A stretch of 5,021 bases of DNA, from NCBI GenBank assembly GCA_003526525.1, contig DPVV01000541.1, positions 1 through 5,021 on the forward strand. Reading direction: 5' to 3'. Made by a program: the position numbers and the translations under genes. This DNA is from Lachnoclostridium phytofermentans. GTDB lineage: Bacteria > Bacillota > Clostridia > Lachnospirales > Lachnospiraceae. Positions 1 to 5,021 of the stretch are shown here, piece after piece (position 1 is the first letter of the stretch; each line of letters starts with the position of its first letter). Under the pieces are notes generated by a model. That model did not search any database and had not been told where the DNA came from. It was given only the letters and a program-made list of their open reading frames with translations.

Positions 1-1213
1 CTGCGATTGTTGTGATACTATTTAAGGTATTAAATAAAAAATGAGGATTGATCTGATACTGTAGGCTTTGAAGTTCTAGATAAACCTTTTCTTTTTCCTT
101 CGTTTCCACTGCATAAAGGAGACTCTTTAGTCTCTCCACCATCTGGAAGAAGGACTGATTTAAACGATCTATTTCACTCTTTCCTCTGGATGGCGCTGGT
201 AAATCAAACTCTCCTTTTTCCACTCGATGTGTTTGCCTAATTAAGTTTCTAACTGGACGCATGACCATCCCAATGGTACTTCCAAAGAAGACAAGAAAGA
301 AAATCAGAGATAAAATCAGAAACACAACTAAAAAGTACGTTGATGCATGTTCTAATTTTCCTGTAATTTTTTTATATGGGACAGAGACGATTACCTTCCA
401 GTTGAGATTAGGAACCGTTTGATAAGAAAGCAACAGCTCTTTTCCATTGTCGTTACATTTTTGGTATCCTGACACTTGCTCTGTAGACTCAATGAGATGT
501 GCTGCACTATTCCCATTCGTGTATACCACATTATTCGTTTGTGTTATGACGTCTAATGCCCAATCCTCTGGCAACCTTAGTTCTGAATATGCTCTTCTTA
601 GTACGGACGGATTGAAAGCAAAATAGACCATTTCGATTTGGTTGTCTCCTTTTAACTCAGAGACAGCAGCAAATGAAATTACTTTCGATGTTTTTGGGAT
701 TTTAAAGAGAAAATTATCAACGGTATTCAAAGGGATTACTATATTTTGCTGTCCACTTTCTAAAATGTCTTGATACCAATCGAGAGAACGAATTTCTTGA
801 TCTGTAATTTTTGGGGGATTTTTATAATAGTAGTAGCCACCATCTTTATAGCTAAACAATACACCGATTAAGTCAGTGGTATAGTTAAAATAACTTGCCA
901 GTTTTTCTTCTAGCTGTTGTTGTAGACGGAGTTTATCTTTCGTATTCTTAATGTGTGGCATTTTACTTACCTTGTTCATGATGTCACTATCATTAATGAT
1001 GGTTCCCGCAGTATGTACATAAGGTCTTGTTGTTGCATTGATATGGTTCGAAATTTGTGAAGTCATATGCATCGTAGTTTCGATATTATCCTTGACTAAG
1101 ATATCCTCCATATAACCAGCCAATGTTTTTTCTCCAAAAATAACAGGTATCAGAATAAAGATAATATAAATGGTTAGATATTTAATCAGTATGCTGTGTC
1201 TCAAGTCTTTCAT
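1..1213 (-). CDS. YesM-type sensor histidine kinase, C-terminus cut off by the window edge
   Basis: I translated this frame by hand: 404 codons with no stop, running off the left edge. It is a membrane sensor kinase. Transmembrane segment 1 lies at about residues 8-27 and transmembrane segment 2 at about 293-317. Between them is an extracytoplasmic region of about 260 residues, typical of the Cache-like sensor domains of this family. A HAMP linker follows (about 315-370, with MRPVRNL and a HRVEKGEFD segment). The His_kinase (YesM/LytS-type) box QYQINPHFLFNTLNSI begins at residue 385, and H391 is the expected phospho-acceptor. The GHKL ATPase domain should lie beyond the edge. The ATG start at 1213 has AAGGAG seven bases upstream. 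YesM kinases normally phosphorylate an AraC-type response regulator and often control a sugar ABC transporter, so that partner is expected downstream, outside the window. The ligand cannot be read from the sequence. Confidence 0.93.
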   Translation of the reverse strand, partial: MKDLRHSILIKYLTIYIIFILIPVIFGEKTLAGYMEDILVKDNIETTMHMTSQISNHINATTRPYVHTAGTIINDSDIMNKVSKMPHIKNTKDKLRLQQQLEEKLASYFNYTTDLIGVLFSYKDGGYYYYKNPPKITDQEIRSLDWYQDILESGQQNIVIPLNTVDNFLFKIPKTSKVISFAAVSELKGDNQIEMVYFAFNPSVLRRAYSELRLPEDWALDVITQTNNVVYTNGNSAAHLIESTEQVSGYQKCNDNGKELLLSYQTVPNLNWKVIVSVPYKKITGKLEHASTYFLVVFLILSLIFFLVFFGSTIGMVMRPVRNLIRQTHRVEKGEFDLPAPSRGKSEIDRLNQSFFQMVERLKSLLYAVETKEKEKVYLELQSLQYQINPHFLFNTLNSITTIA

Positions 1214-1220
1214 GTGCCCT

Positions 1221-1226
1221 CTCCTT
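1221..1226 (-). promoter_or_regulatory. Ribosome binding site of the YesM-type kinase
   Basis: On the minus strand AAGGAG lies seven bases before the ATG at 1213, within the purine run GAAGGAGAGGG. This fixes the kinase start. Confidence 0.8.
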
Positions 1227-1237
1227 CACCCTATCGA

Positions 1238-1348
1238 CTATCGTAATCTTCTTAAAATAAAATAATCAATAACACTACGAACAGACATTGCGTATTTCTC
1301 CCCAACGAAAGACACAATGCCTGCTATTTCATAACCTCTTAAACTGTC
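1238..1348 (-). pseudogene. Possible C-terminal remnant in frame with the 44-codon ORF
   Basis: In the same frame as the small ORF above, and after its TGA and a second TAG, 36 open codons run to a TAG at 1238-1240. The translation includes EIAGIVSFVGEKYAMSVRSV and ends in a basic tail (FILRRLR). The segment has an ordinary hydrophobic/charged mix like a real protein, but no start codon or ribosome site suits it. It also overlaps the candidate kinase promoter. It may be the 3' part of a gene broken by two stop mutations. The family is not recognised. Confidence 0.2.
1240..1269 (-). promoter_or_regulatory. Possible sigma-A promoter for the kinase gene
   Basis: On the minus strand, TTGATT (1264-1269) and TACGAT (1240-1245) are separated by 18 bases. 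Each matches the -35 and -10 consensus at four of six positions. The -10 lies about 26 bases before the kinase start codon, which leaves a short leader containing the ribosome site. This is pattern matching in AT-rich DNA, so it is only a candidate. Confidence 0.3.
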
Positions 1349-1360
1349 CTAACAATTCCG

Positions 1361-1495
1361 TCAACGTCTAGTCACTCCATAAATCTCTGTCATTTCCTTT
1401 GGGTGTTCCTTCCCAAATAATAGTTCTGAGAGTTCTTTGGTTCGTTCCGAAAGATCTGCAGTTGGATCATAATAAAGCTTCGCCAAGAAATTCAT
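1361..1495 (-). CDS. Possible 44-residue small protein or gene fragment, unknown
   Basis: An ATG at 1495 opens 44 codons ending in TGA at 1361. The product is charged and looks soluble, with an acidic/basic middle (DLSERTKELSELLFGKEH) and the end EIYGVTRR. I do not recognise the family. The ribosome site is poor: AAGG, 11 bases before the ATG. A reasonable promoter pattern lies about 24 bases upstream of the ATG. After the TGA the same frame passes another stop (TAG, four codons later) and then stays open for 36 codons to 1238. It could be the start of a broken gene of about 85 codons, a true small gene, or chance. The protein-like composition favours a gene remnant. Confidence 0.3.
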   Translation of the reverse strand: MNFLAKLYYDPTADLSERTKELSELLFGKEHPKEMTEIYGVTRR

Positions 1496-1518
1496 CTTAT
1501 GTTTTACCTTTTTTTAAC

Positions 1519-1547
1519 ATTTTAACATGTTTACTGTCACATTCCAA
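1519..1547 (-). promoter_or_regulatory. Possible sigma-A promoter upstream of the 44-codon ORF
   Basis: On the minus strand, TTGGAA (1542-1547) and TAAAAT (1519-1524) are separated by 17 bases. The -10 matches consensus at five of six positions and the -35 at four of six. The first ATG of the small ORF is about 24 bases further on. It could be fortuitous in AT-rich DNA. Confidence 0.3.
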
Positions 1548-1560
1548 TAAGCTTGAACTA

Positions 1561-1590
1561 CAAAATGACCGTTCTGCGAACGAAATTTTG
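1561..1590. repeat. Imperfect inverted repeat (hairpin)
   Basis: CAAAAT (1561-1566) pairs with ATTTTG (1585-1590). Inside it, CGTTC (1570-1574) pairs with GAACG (1578-1582) around a three-base loop, and a 3/2 internal bulge separates the two stems. No T-run follows on either strand, so it is not an obvious terminator. It lies just beyond the last recognisable intron sequence on the minus strand. Confidence 0.45.
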
Positions 1591-1595
1591 GCTTC

Positions 1596-1790
1596 TCAGA
1601 CCATTAATACTATAGAGCAACAGGTTGGTTTAGCAGAAAATACGGATTGTTTGAGTTGGCTCCCATTGTCTTTCAGATATGTTAGAAGTTCATCTACTCC
1701 CATCTTGTCGACGCCATGGCTTCCTTTGTTCTTCTTCACCCTTTTATAGGCTTCGTTTAGGTTATCATTGCTGATAATCCTCTCAAGCAT
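1596..1790 (-). pseudogene. N-terminal fragment of a group II intron reverse transcriptase/maturase
   Basis: The 64-codon frame starts with MLERIISNDNLNEAYKRVKK, followed by KNKGSHGVDKMGVDELLTYL. This is the typical N-terminal (RT0/RT1) region of LtrA-like intron-encoded proteins, which are normally around 400-600 residues. The match runs to about residue 49 (QLKQS). The last 15 residues (from VFSAKP to the TGA) are unrelated and mark a deletion or rearrangement junction. The catalytic YADD motif, maturase domain and endonuclease domain are all absent. The frame is open upstream of the ATG for 12 more codons (ending SKYQYE) to a TAA, and these also look coding. The original protein may therefore have started earlier, before the internal deletion. 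Confidence 0.85.
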
Positions 1791-1865
1791 TTCATACTGA
1801 TACTTACTTTGGTCGTTCTGTCCGTTTTACCTTAACCCACGAGATTGCTCCCATGCTGGGCGCAC
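1644..1865 (-). mobile_element. Degenerate group II intron, probably group IIC
   Basis: Directly after the T-run of a terminator, the minus strand reads GTGCGCCCAGCATGGG from 1865. This is the conserved 5' end of a bacterial group II intron. Only 75 bases later comes the ATG of a reverse transcriptase/maturase. Complete introns usually carry several hundred bases of ribozyme (domains I-III) before that point, so most of the catalytic RNA has probably been deleted. The coding part loses its family resemblance near 1644, and no domain V/VI is visible after it. Insertion right behind a terminator hairpin is the known habit of group IIC introns. The remnant should not be able to splice or move. 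Confidence 0.75.
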
Positions 1866-1867
1866 CT

Positions 1868-1909
1868 AAAAAAGAGTAAGTACAAGCTTTTTAACTTATA
1901 CTTACTCTT
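1868..1909 (-). terminator. Intrinsic terminator downstream of the Nudix-DUF429 gene
   Basis: The arms 1872-1882 and 1899-1909 form an 11-base perfect stem (AAGAGTAAGTA / TACTTACTCTT). It is extended by three pairs after one mismatch, around an eight-base loop. On the minus strand it is followed at once by TTTTTT (1868-1873, partly shared with the stem). The T-run exists only on this side, so termination is of minus-strand transcription. It sits about 150 bases past the stop codon of the Nudix-DUF429 gene. The intron remnant begins two bases after the T-run. Confidence 0.85.
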
Positions 1910-1946
1910 CAAAATATCAAATCTCATTAATTTTCTCTAATAACTA

Positions 1947-1974
1947 GCAATTTATATCTTGCAATTTATGTCTT
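1947..1974. repeat. Two-copy 14-base tandem repeat
   Basis: GCAATTTATATCTT (1947-1960) is directly followed by GCAATTTATGTCTT (1961-1974), differing at one base. It lies in the 150-base spacer between the Nudix-DUF429 stop codon and its terminator. I see nothing else convincing in that spacer. A small slippage duplication is the simplest explanation. Confidence 0.6.
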
Positions 1975-2062
1975 GTATTTGTGAACAACCCATCATTGAA
2001 AGCCAATAGTATTGCACGCACTTTAGTTCAATCGGTGTTAGAAACTATATTCGAGCAGTTTC

Positions 2063-3244
2063 TTAATTTCCAAAGCAATCGATATGATCCATCTTTCTCG
2101 GTACTACCATCTGCATTAACAATCCAGTTTCATCAGTCATTGGGCTTTCTGGAATCACTGTATATTCGCCCTCATTAACAAGATTTGCAGAGACTGCAAG
2201 ACAAATTGCATCAATAATATCATCCATATTACATTTAAATTCTTTTGCACATAACTTAATTTTTTCAAAGCTTATCTCTTCTATGAACTTCGATAGTATA
2301 CGGATTCTCTCCTCTACCCCATCTATGTCCGCTTTCTTTGATAATACGGTACTACCGTTTAATCTTGAAAAGCAAACTTCTGGATGGCTTTCTTTAATTA
2401 AGTTCTTATACTGACTATTTTCTTGAAGATAGCTGTCAACCTCACGCATTTTTGGTATAATTCCAACCGTTAATGGAGTAAATTTTTTCCCTAATATTCT
2501 TACATTCTCATCGTAAGCATTAGCCACGTTCTCAGCATAGACAGCTTGTCTGCATGGTACTGGAAAAATCGTTGATGACCTTTCCTTAATCATCCTTCTA
2601 GCTTCGGCATCTGGTCTAATCTGCTCACTTGTACTAGGTAAACCGATCACCATATCAATTAAAAATTCATCAAATGTTCCATAGTTTAATACTATGTCCT
2701 CAAGGTTCGTGTATTTTTCTAAGAGTAACTTACCATGACTTATTATGGCTGTAATCCACCCACCTTTACATCCATCTACTCCAATACATATACTTTTAAG
2801 ATTGATCTTTCTACCACTATCCTTAATCTCGGGAATCCTAGATTTACCGACACCATAGAGTTTTACTTGTTCGACCATATGGCCAATATTTCCTTCTCCT
2901 GCAAATCTACTACTGTCAAAAAAATCGTTCTTCATATCCAACCATTCTAGCGGATGATCTTCTTCCTGTAATACAACTTCTCCTTGTAAATGTCCAACAT
3001 ATACCTCAACATAACAATCCTGATTGTAATAGGTGAAGTCCATCATATGATGAAGTGTAATAATATTGTGAGAAATCCCGGTTTCTTCATATAACTCACG
3101 ATATGCAGCATCAAATCCATCTTCTCCTAGTTCAATTTTACCACCTACAAGATTGTAGAGTCCTAGGTAGGGATCTTTTCTTCTTTTACAGAATAGTAAA
3201 TTGCCATTCTGATGAAATACCATAATACAGTTGTAACCTTGCAT
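2063..3244 (-). CDS. Nudix hydrolase fused to a DUF429 (predicted RNase H-like nuclease) domain
   Basis: This 393-residue protein has two domains. Residues 1 to about 130 form a Nudix hydrolase (MutT-like) that would cleave a nucleoside diphosphate-linked substrate. The Nudix box is complete: G35, E41, then R49-E50-L51, E53-E54, G56 and I57, fitting GX5EX7REUXEEXGU. After a linker, residues 151 to about 375 match DUF429, whose members are predicted RNase H-fold nucleases. Hallmarks are GVDGCKGGW (D157), DMVIGLP (D197), the FPVPCRQAVY segment, KESHPEVCF (E285, E289) and DDIIDA (D342, D345). The acidic residues are plausible metal ligands. I chose ATG 3244 because GGAGG lies four bases upstream. 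A TTG at 3283 would add 13 residues but has no ribosome site. The gene has its own terminator downstream. The substrate is unknown. Confidence 0.9.
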   Translation of the reverse strand: MQGYNCIMVFHQNGNLLFCKRRKDPYLGLYNLVGGKIELGEDGFDAAYRELYEETGISHNIITLHHMMDFTYYNQDCYVEVYVGHLQGEVVLQEEDHPLEWLDMKNDFFDSSRFAGEGNIGHMVEQVKLYGVGKSRIPEIKDSGRKINLKSICIGVDGCKGGWITAIISHGKLLLEKYTNLEDIVLNYGTFDEFLIDMVIGLPSTSEQIRPDAEARRMIKERSSTIFPVPCRQAVYAENVANAYDENVRILGKKFTPLTVGIIPKMREVDSYLQENSQYKNLIKESHPEVCFSRLNGSTVLSKKADIDGVEERIRILSKFIEEISFEKIKLCAKEFKCNMDDIIDAICLAVSANLVNEGEYTVIPESPMTDETGLLMQMVVPRKMDHIDCFGN

Positions 3245-3248
3245 AATC

Positions 3249-3254
3249 CCTCCA
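3249..3254 (-). promoter_or_regulatory. Ribosome binding site that decides the Nudix-DUF429 start
   Basis: On the minus strand TGGAGG lies four bases before the ATG at 3244. The alternative in-frame TTG at 3283 has no such sequence in front, so the shorter protein is preferred. I found no convincing -35/-10 pair in the 80 bases before this gene. Confidence 0.7.
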
Positions 3255-3315
3255 AGGATATCGTTTTTCCTATATTTTTGCAAACACTTGCTTACTTATG
3301 TTTTTGTAAAGCCAA

Positions 3316-3336
3316 AGCGGATAATAGCAATCCGCT
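3316..3336 (-). terminator. Small hairpin after the 117-residue gene, possible weak terminator
   Basis: AGCGGAT (3316-3322) and ATCCGCT (3330-3336) form a perfect seven-base stem with a seven-base loop, 27 bases past the stop of the upstream gene. On the minus strand the tail is TTTGGCTTTAC, an interrupted T-run, so termination is probably incomplete. Some read-through into the Nudix-DUF429 gene is possible. Confidence 0.5.
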
Positions 3337-3363
3337 ACGTTAATTGCTCATAACCTTGTTAAC

Positions 3364-3717
3364 TCAAGCCTTTCTTAACAGCTGAATATGCAAGTCTTTT
3401 CCCTTTTTTCTAACATTTGCTTTATCCACCATAGCCCCAACTAAATGAAGTTCATCACCAGAATCATCTTCTCCAACTAACTGCCAATAATAGCCTTCGA
3501 TTTCATACTGACGTCCATTATTTAAATTATGTTTGATTTTCTGGATAAACTCTTCTCCATAATTGCATTCATATTGAATTATGATAATCTCTGTGTTCTG
3601 CTCATTTTGAGAAACTTTTGTATTAACTTTTATATCTATGTTTTCTGCTCCATTTAAAAGGAACAAAGTTAATATCTCGCTTACAATCTGAGCTATCTTC
3701 TTTGCTTCATGTCTCAT
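3364..3717 (-). CDS. 117-residue protein of unknown function, coupled to the DUF1576 gene
   Basis: This is a soluble, cytoplasmic-looking protein with no signal peptide. It opens with an amphipathic helix (about residues 4-22, AKKIAQIVSEILTLFLL). Next comes a strand-like segment (IDIKVN, 27-32), a second strand (TEIIIIQYE, 42-50) and a helix-rich acidic middle. A conserved-looking patch follows (about 74-99: EGYYWQL, then ELHLVGAMVD), and the end is basic (RKKGKD, LLRKA). I cannot assign a family. The helix-then-strand opening faintly recalls the start of GHKL-type ATPase folds, but the ATP-binding G-boxes are not visible, so I do not claim that function. The start codon overlaps the stop of the DUF1576 gene (ATGA), and AAGGAG lies eight bases upstream inside that gene. 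The coupling suggests the two products work together or need matched amounts. Confidence 0.85.
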   Translation of the reverse strand: MRHEAKKIAQIVSEILTLFLLNGAENIDIKVNTKVSQNEQNTEIIIIQYECNYGEEFIQKIKHNLNNGRQYEIEGYYWQLVGEDDSGDELHLVGAMVDKANVRKKGKDLHIQLLRKA

Positions 3718-3731
3718 CTATTTCTCTCCTT
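3714..3731 (-). promoter_or_regulatory. Translational coupling site (ATGA overlap with internal ribosome site)
   Basis: The TGA stop of the DUF1576 gene (3714-3716) and the ATG of the 117-residue gene (3715-3717) overlap as ATGA. AAGGAG at 3726-3731 sits eight bases upstream of the second start. Ribosomes ending the first gene can re-start on the second. Confidence 0.8.
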
Positions 3732-4994
3732 ATGAAATGCATCTAGTACCGGAATCATAACTCCTGCAACCAATCCACCTGAGAATCCATTGTTATATAG
3801 ATTTATACCTCCATGTATCACTCCGACATTTGTTACAAGAATCATATGAAGAGCACCTGCTATGAAACCAATAATAGGTCCGTACGTGCCAGCAATTGGT
3901 GCTAGTGTAGTTGAAAATAAAACCGATATAATAATCCCTGTGGTAGATAGGTCATTTCCAAATAATAATGCAGTTATAATTACTCCAATCATAACTGGTA
4001 GACAATTCTTAATATGCTTACCAAATGCACCAAATCCAACTACAGTGAAAATACCTGCTAAAACTGGGCCATTTACAACACCACCAATTAGTAATACATA
4101 GATTAAGCTAAGTAATCCAAGTAACGCCATGTTTAGTAAAGTTACTCCAAAACCTACGAGGTGCGTAAAATCCGTAATCAGTCTTCCCTTATATTGTAGT
4201 ATTTTCCTAAAATCCATTATAGCACGTCTATTGAAATAAATACCAGTACAGAAAAGGCCAAGAAATAAGAACAATAATAGTATGATAATAACCAGATGAT
4301 TTTTCTCTGAGATGATATTTACTGGTTCAATCGTAATACCGAAGCTTCTAAGTACACTTGCTAATACGGTACCTAATATTCCAGATGTAAAACCAATATT
4401 ATAAAGATTATATCCATCATGAAATTTGAGCATATGCGAGGATAGAGGTACAATAATAAATCCAATGAATAAACCAACGCATACCGCAACTGTAATAGCC
4501 CAAAATGGCTGTAGCAAACCCGAAAAACTAATTTCACTAACCATTGGTGCTAATGCAGTACCAAACATTATTGCAATAATAATATCTTTAAAAGAAATTT
4601 TCTTATATAAAGAATAGAAATAACCACCGAAATAAATTGGAATAATATTATATAGATTTTTTCCAAAGAAGGAAAAGCCGATAACTGTAAAGAATGCTGC
4701 GATTAAAATACCATTCAACTTTAGTCGAAAATGGCGCATAATAAAGATATTTAAGAGACCAACTAGACCAACATTAATAAATGCTGCTTCAATTCCACCT
4801 ACTTGTATGAAATCTGTAACTAAGATGGTTGGTGTAAGTACAATATTGATAAACCCGTATAATACCGAGTGAAAGCTTCCATTATAAATGCCATAAATTA
4901 TACCAACGAATAGAAACAAAATGGGGATTGCAGATAATAAGCTAAGTTTTTTACTACGTCCTATGTCTTTTTCATCTACCTTGTTAAACTCCAA
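3714..4994 (-). CDS. DUF1576 family polytopic membrane protein
   Basis: This 426-residue integral membrane protein has about ten or more hydrophobic segments and no cleavable signal. It matches the DUF1576 family, found mainly in Firmicutes, whose function is unknown. An internal duplication is plain. LVTDF near 58 recurs as LITDF near 272. The segment LNGILIAAFFTVIGF..FGK (93-112) recurs as VNGPVLAGIFTVVGF..FGK (307-326). ALAP (147-150) recurs as TLAP (363-366). The HDGYNLYNIGF motif (192-202) recurs as HGGINLYNNGF (394-404). Two related halves like this are common in transporters and channels, so a transport role is a fair inference, but no substrate is indicated. The start is TTG, supported by AGGAGG seven bases upstream and no better in-frame start. 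It overlaps the 117-residue gene by four bases. Its promoter lies outside the window. Confidence 0.92.
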   Translation of the reverse strand: MEFNKVDEKDIGRSKKLSLLSAIPILFLFVGIIYGIYNGSFHSVLYGFINIVLTPTILVTDFIQVGGIEAAFINVGLVGLLNIFIMRHFRLKLNGILIAAFFTVIGFSFFGKNLYNIIPIYFGGYFYSLYKKISFKDIIIAIMFGTALAPMVSEISFSGLLQPFWAITVAVCVGLFIGFIIVPLSSHMLKFHDGYNLYNIGFTSGILGTVLASVLRSFGITIEPVNIISEKNHLVIIILLLFLFLGLFCTGIYFNRRAIMDFRKILQYKGRLITDFTHLVGFGVTLLNMALLGLLSLIYVLLIGGVVNGPVLAGIFTVVGFGAFGKHIKNCLPVMIGVIITALLFGNDLSTTGIIISVLFSTTLAPIAGTYGPIIGFIAGALHMILVTNVGVIHGGINLYNNGFSGGLVAGVMIPVLDAFHKERNR

Positions 4995-5001
4995 AGATTA
5001 A

Positions 5002-5007
5002 CCTCCT
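5002..5007 (-). promoter_or_regulatory. Ribosome binding site supporting the TTG start of the DUF1576 gene
   Basis: On the minus strand a full consensus AGGAGG stands seven bases before TTG 4994. This is why the TTG is taken as the start. Confidence 0.85.
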
Positions 5008-5021
5008 CATATTTTTATTAA

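Larger units (their letters stand above)
1214..1643. other. Gene-poor stretch between the intron remnant and the kinase gene
   Basis: About 430 bases without a convincing gene. It contains a candidate kinase promoter, a 44-codon small ORF with an in-frame, stop-interrupted continuation, and a candidate promoter before that ORF. It also contains the hairpin at 1561-1590 and a weak stem pairing 1284-1290 with 1315-1321 (seven pairs, one G-U, 24-base loop). The long plus-strand open frame across 1399-1749 looks like a shadow: it reads antisense through the recognisable reverse transcriptase fragment and resembles no protein I know. No group II intron domain V or VI was recognised here, so the intron's 3' end appears to be missing. 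The stretch reads as decayed sequence. Confidence 0.6.

Noticed and set aside
1284..1321. Stem pairing 1284-1290 with 1315-1321 as a riboswitch or attenuator for the kinase
   Set aside because: The stem is only seven pairs with a large loop and no T-run. It lies upstream of the candidate promoter, so it may not be transcribed with the gene.
1399..1749. Plus-strand 116-codon open frame
   Set aside because: It runs antisense through the recognisable reverse transcriptase fragment and the 44-codon ORF. It has no clear ribosome site and no familiar motif. It is a shadow.
1596..1790. CRISPR-associated or retron reverse transcriptase
   Set aside because: The residues match the N-terminus of group II intron proteins, and the intron 5' boundary lies 75 bases upstream. 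There are no CRISPR repeats in the window.
1800..1909. Shared word TACTTACT in the terminator arm and just before the reverse transcriptase start, as a possible direct repeat
   Set aside because: It is only eight to nine bases in AT-rich DNA, with different flanks. Chance is sufficient.
1981..2178. Plus-strand 65-codon open frame
   Set aside because: Its second half is antisense to the 3' end of the Nudix-DUF429 gene, and no ribosome site precedes it.
2735..2950. Plus-strand 71-codon open frame
   Set aside because: It lies wholly inside the Nudix-DUF429 gene, on the opposite strand, with no motif.
3244..3283. TTG start at 3283 adding 13 residues to the Nudix-DUF429 protein
   Set aside because: There is no ribosome site before it, while GGAGG sits just before ATG 3244. 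The Nudix fold also starts naturally at MQGYNCIMVF.
3862..4101. Plus-strand open frames at 3862-4101 and 4426-4617
   Set aside because: Both lie wholly antisense within the DUF1576 gene and simply mirror its hydrophobic codons.

Overview
The window is AT-rich, and every gene I can support lies on the minus strand. Protein families, strong AGGAGG-type ribosome sites and TTG/ATG starts point to a low-GC Firmicute, most likely a clostridial (Lachnospiraceae-like) chromosome. This taxonomic reading is inference from style and gene content only.

In order of minus-strand transcription (right to left): (1) positions 4994-3714 encode a 426-residue polytopic membrane protein of the DUF1576 type, with a clear internal duplication. 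(2) Coupled to it by a 4-base ATGA overlap is a 117-residue soluble protein of unknown function (3717-3364). (3) A small hairpin at 3316-3336 separates this pair from (4) a two-domain protein (3244-2063). Its N-terminal Nudix hydrolase has a complete Nudix box, and it is fused to a DUF429 domain, a predicted RNase H-like nuclease fold. (5) About 150 bases after that gene is a strong intrinsic terminator (1868-1909). (6) Exactly at the end of its T-run begins the 5' end of a group II intron. Its position next to a terminator hairpin is typical of group IIC introns. The intron is a wreck: only a short 5' end and the first ~49 codons of the reverse transcriptase/maturase remain. (7) A gene-poor stretch follows (about 1643-1214). 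It holds a possible promoter, a 44-codon small ORF and an in-frame but stop-interrupted continuation, perhaps debris of a lost gene. (8) At the left edge is a YesM-type sensor histidine kinase (1213 to beyond position 1), cut just after its phospho-acceptor histidine motif.

Functionally, the DUF1576 protein and its coupled partner look like a two-gene membrane module of unknown role. The Nudix-DUF429 protein looks like a nucleotide or nucleic-acid processing enzyme. The YesM kinase would normally work with an AraC-type response regulator encoded further downstream, outside the window. There is no evidence that these three units share one function. No tRNA, rRNA, CRISPR array or intact mobile element was seen.
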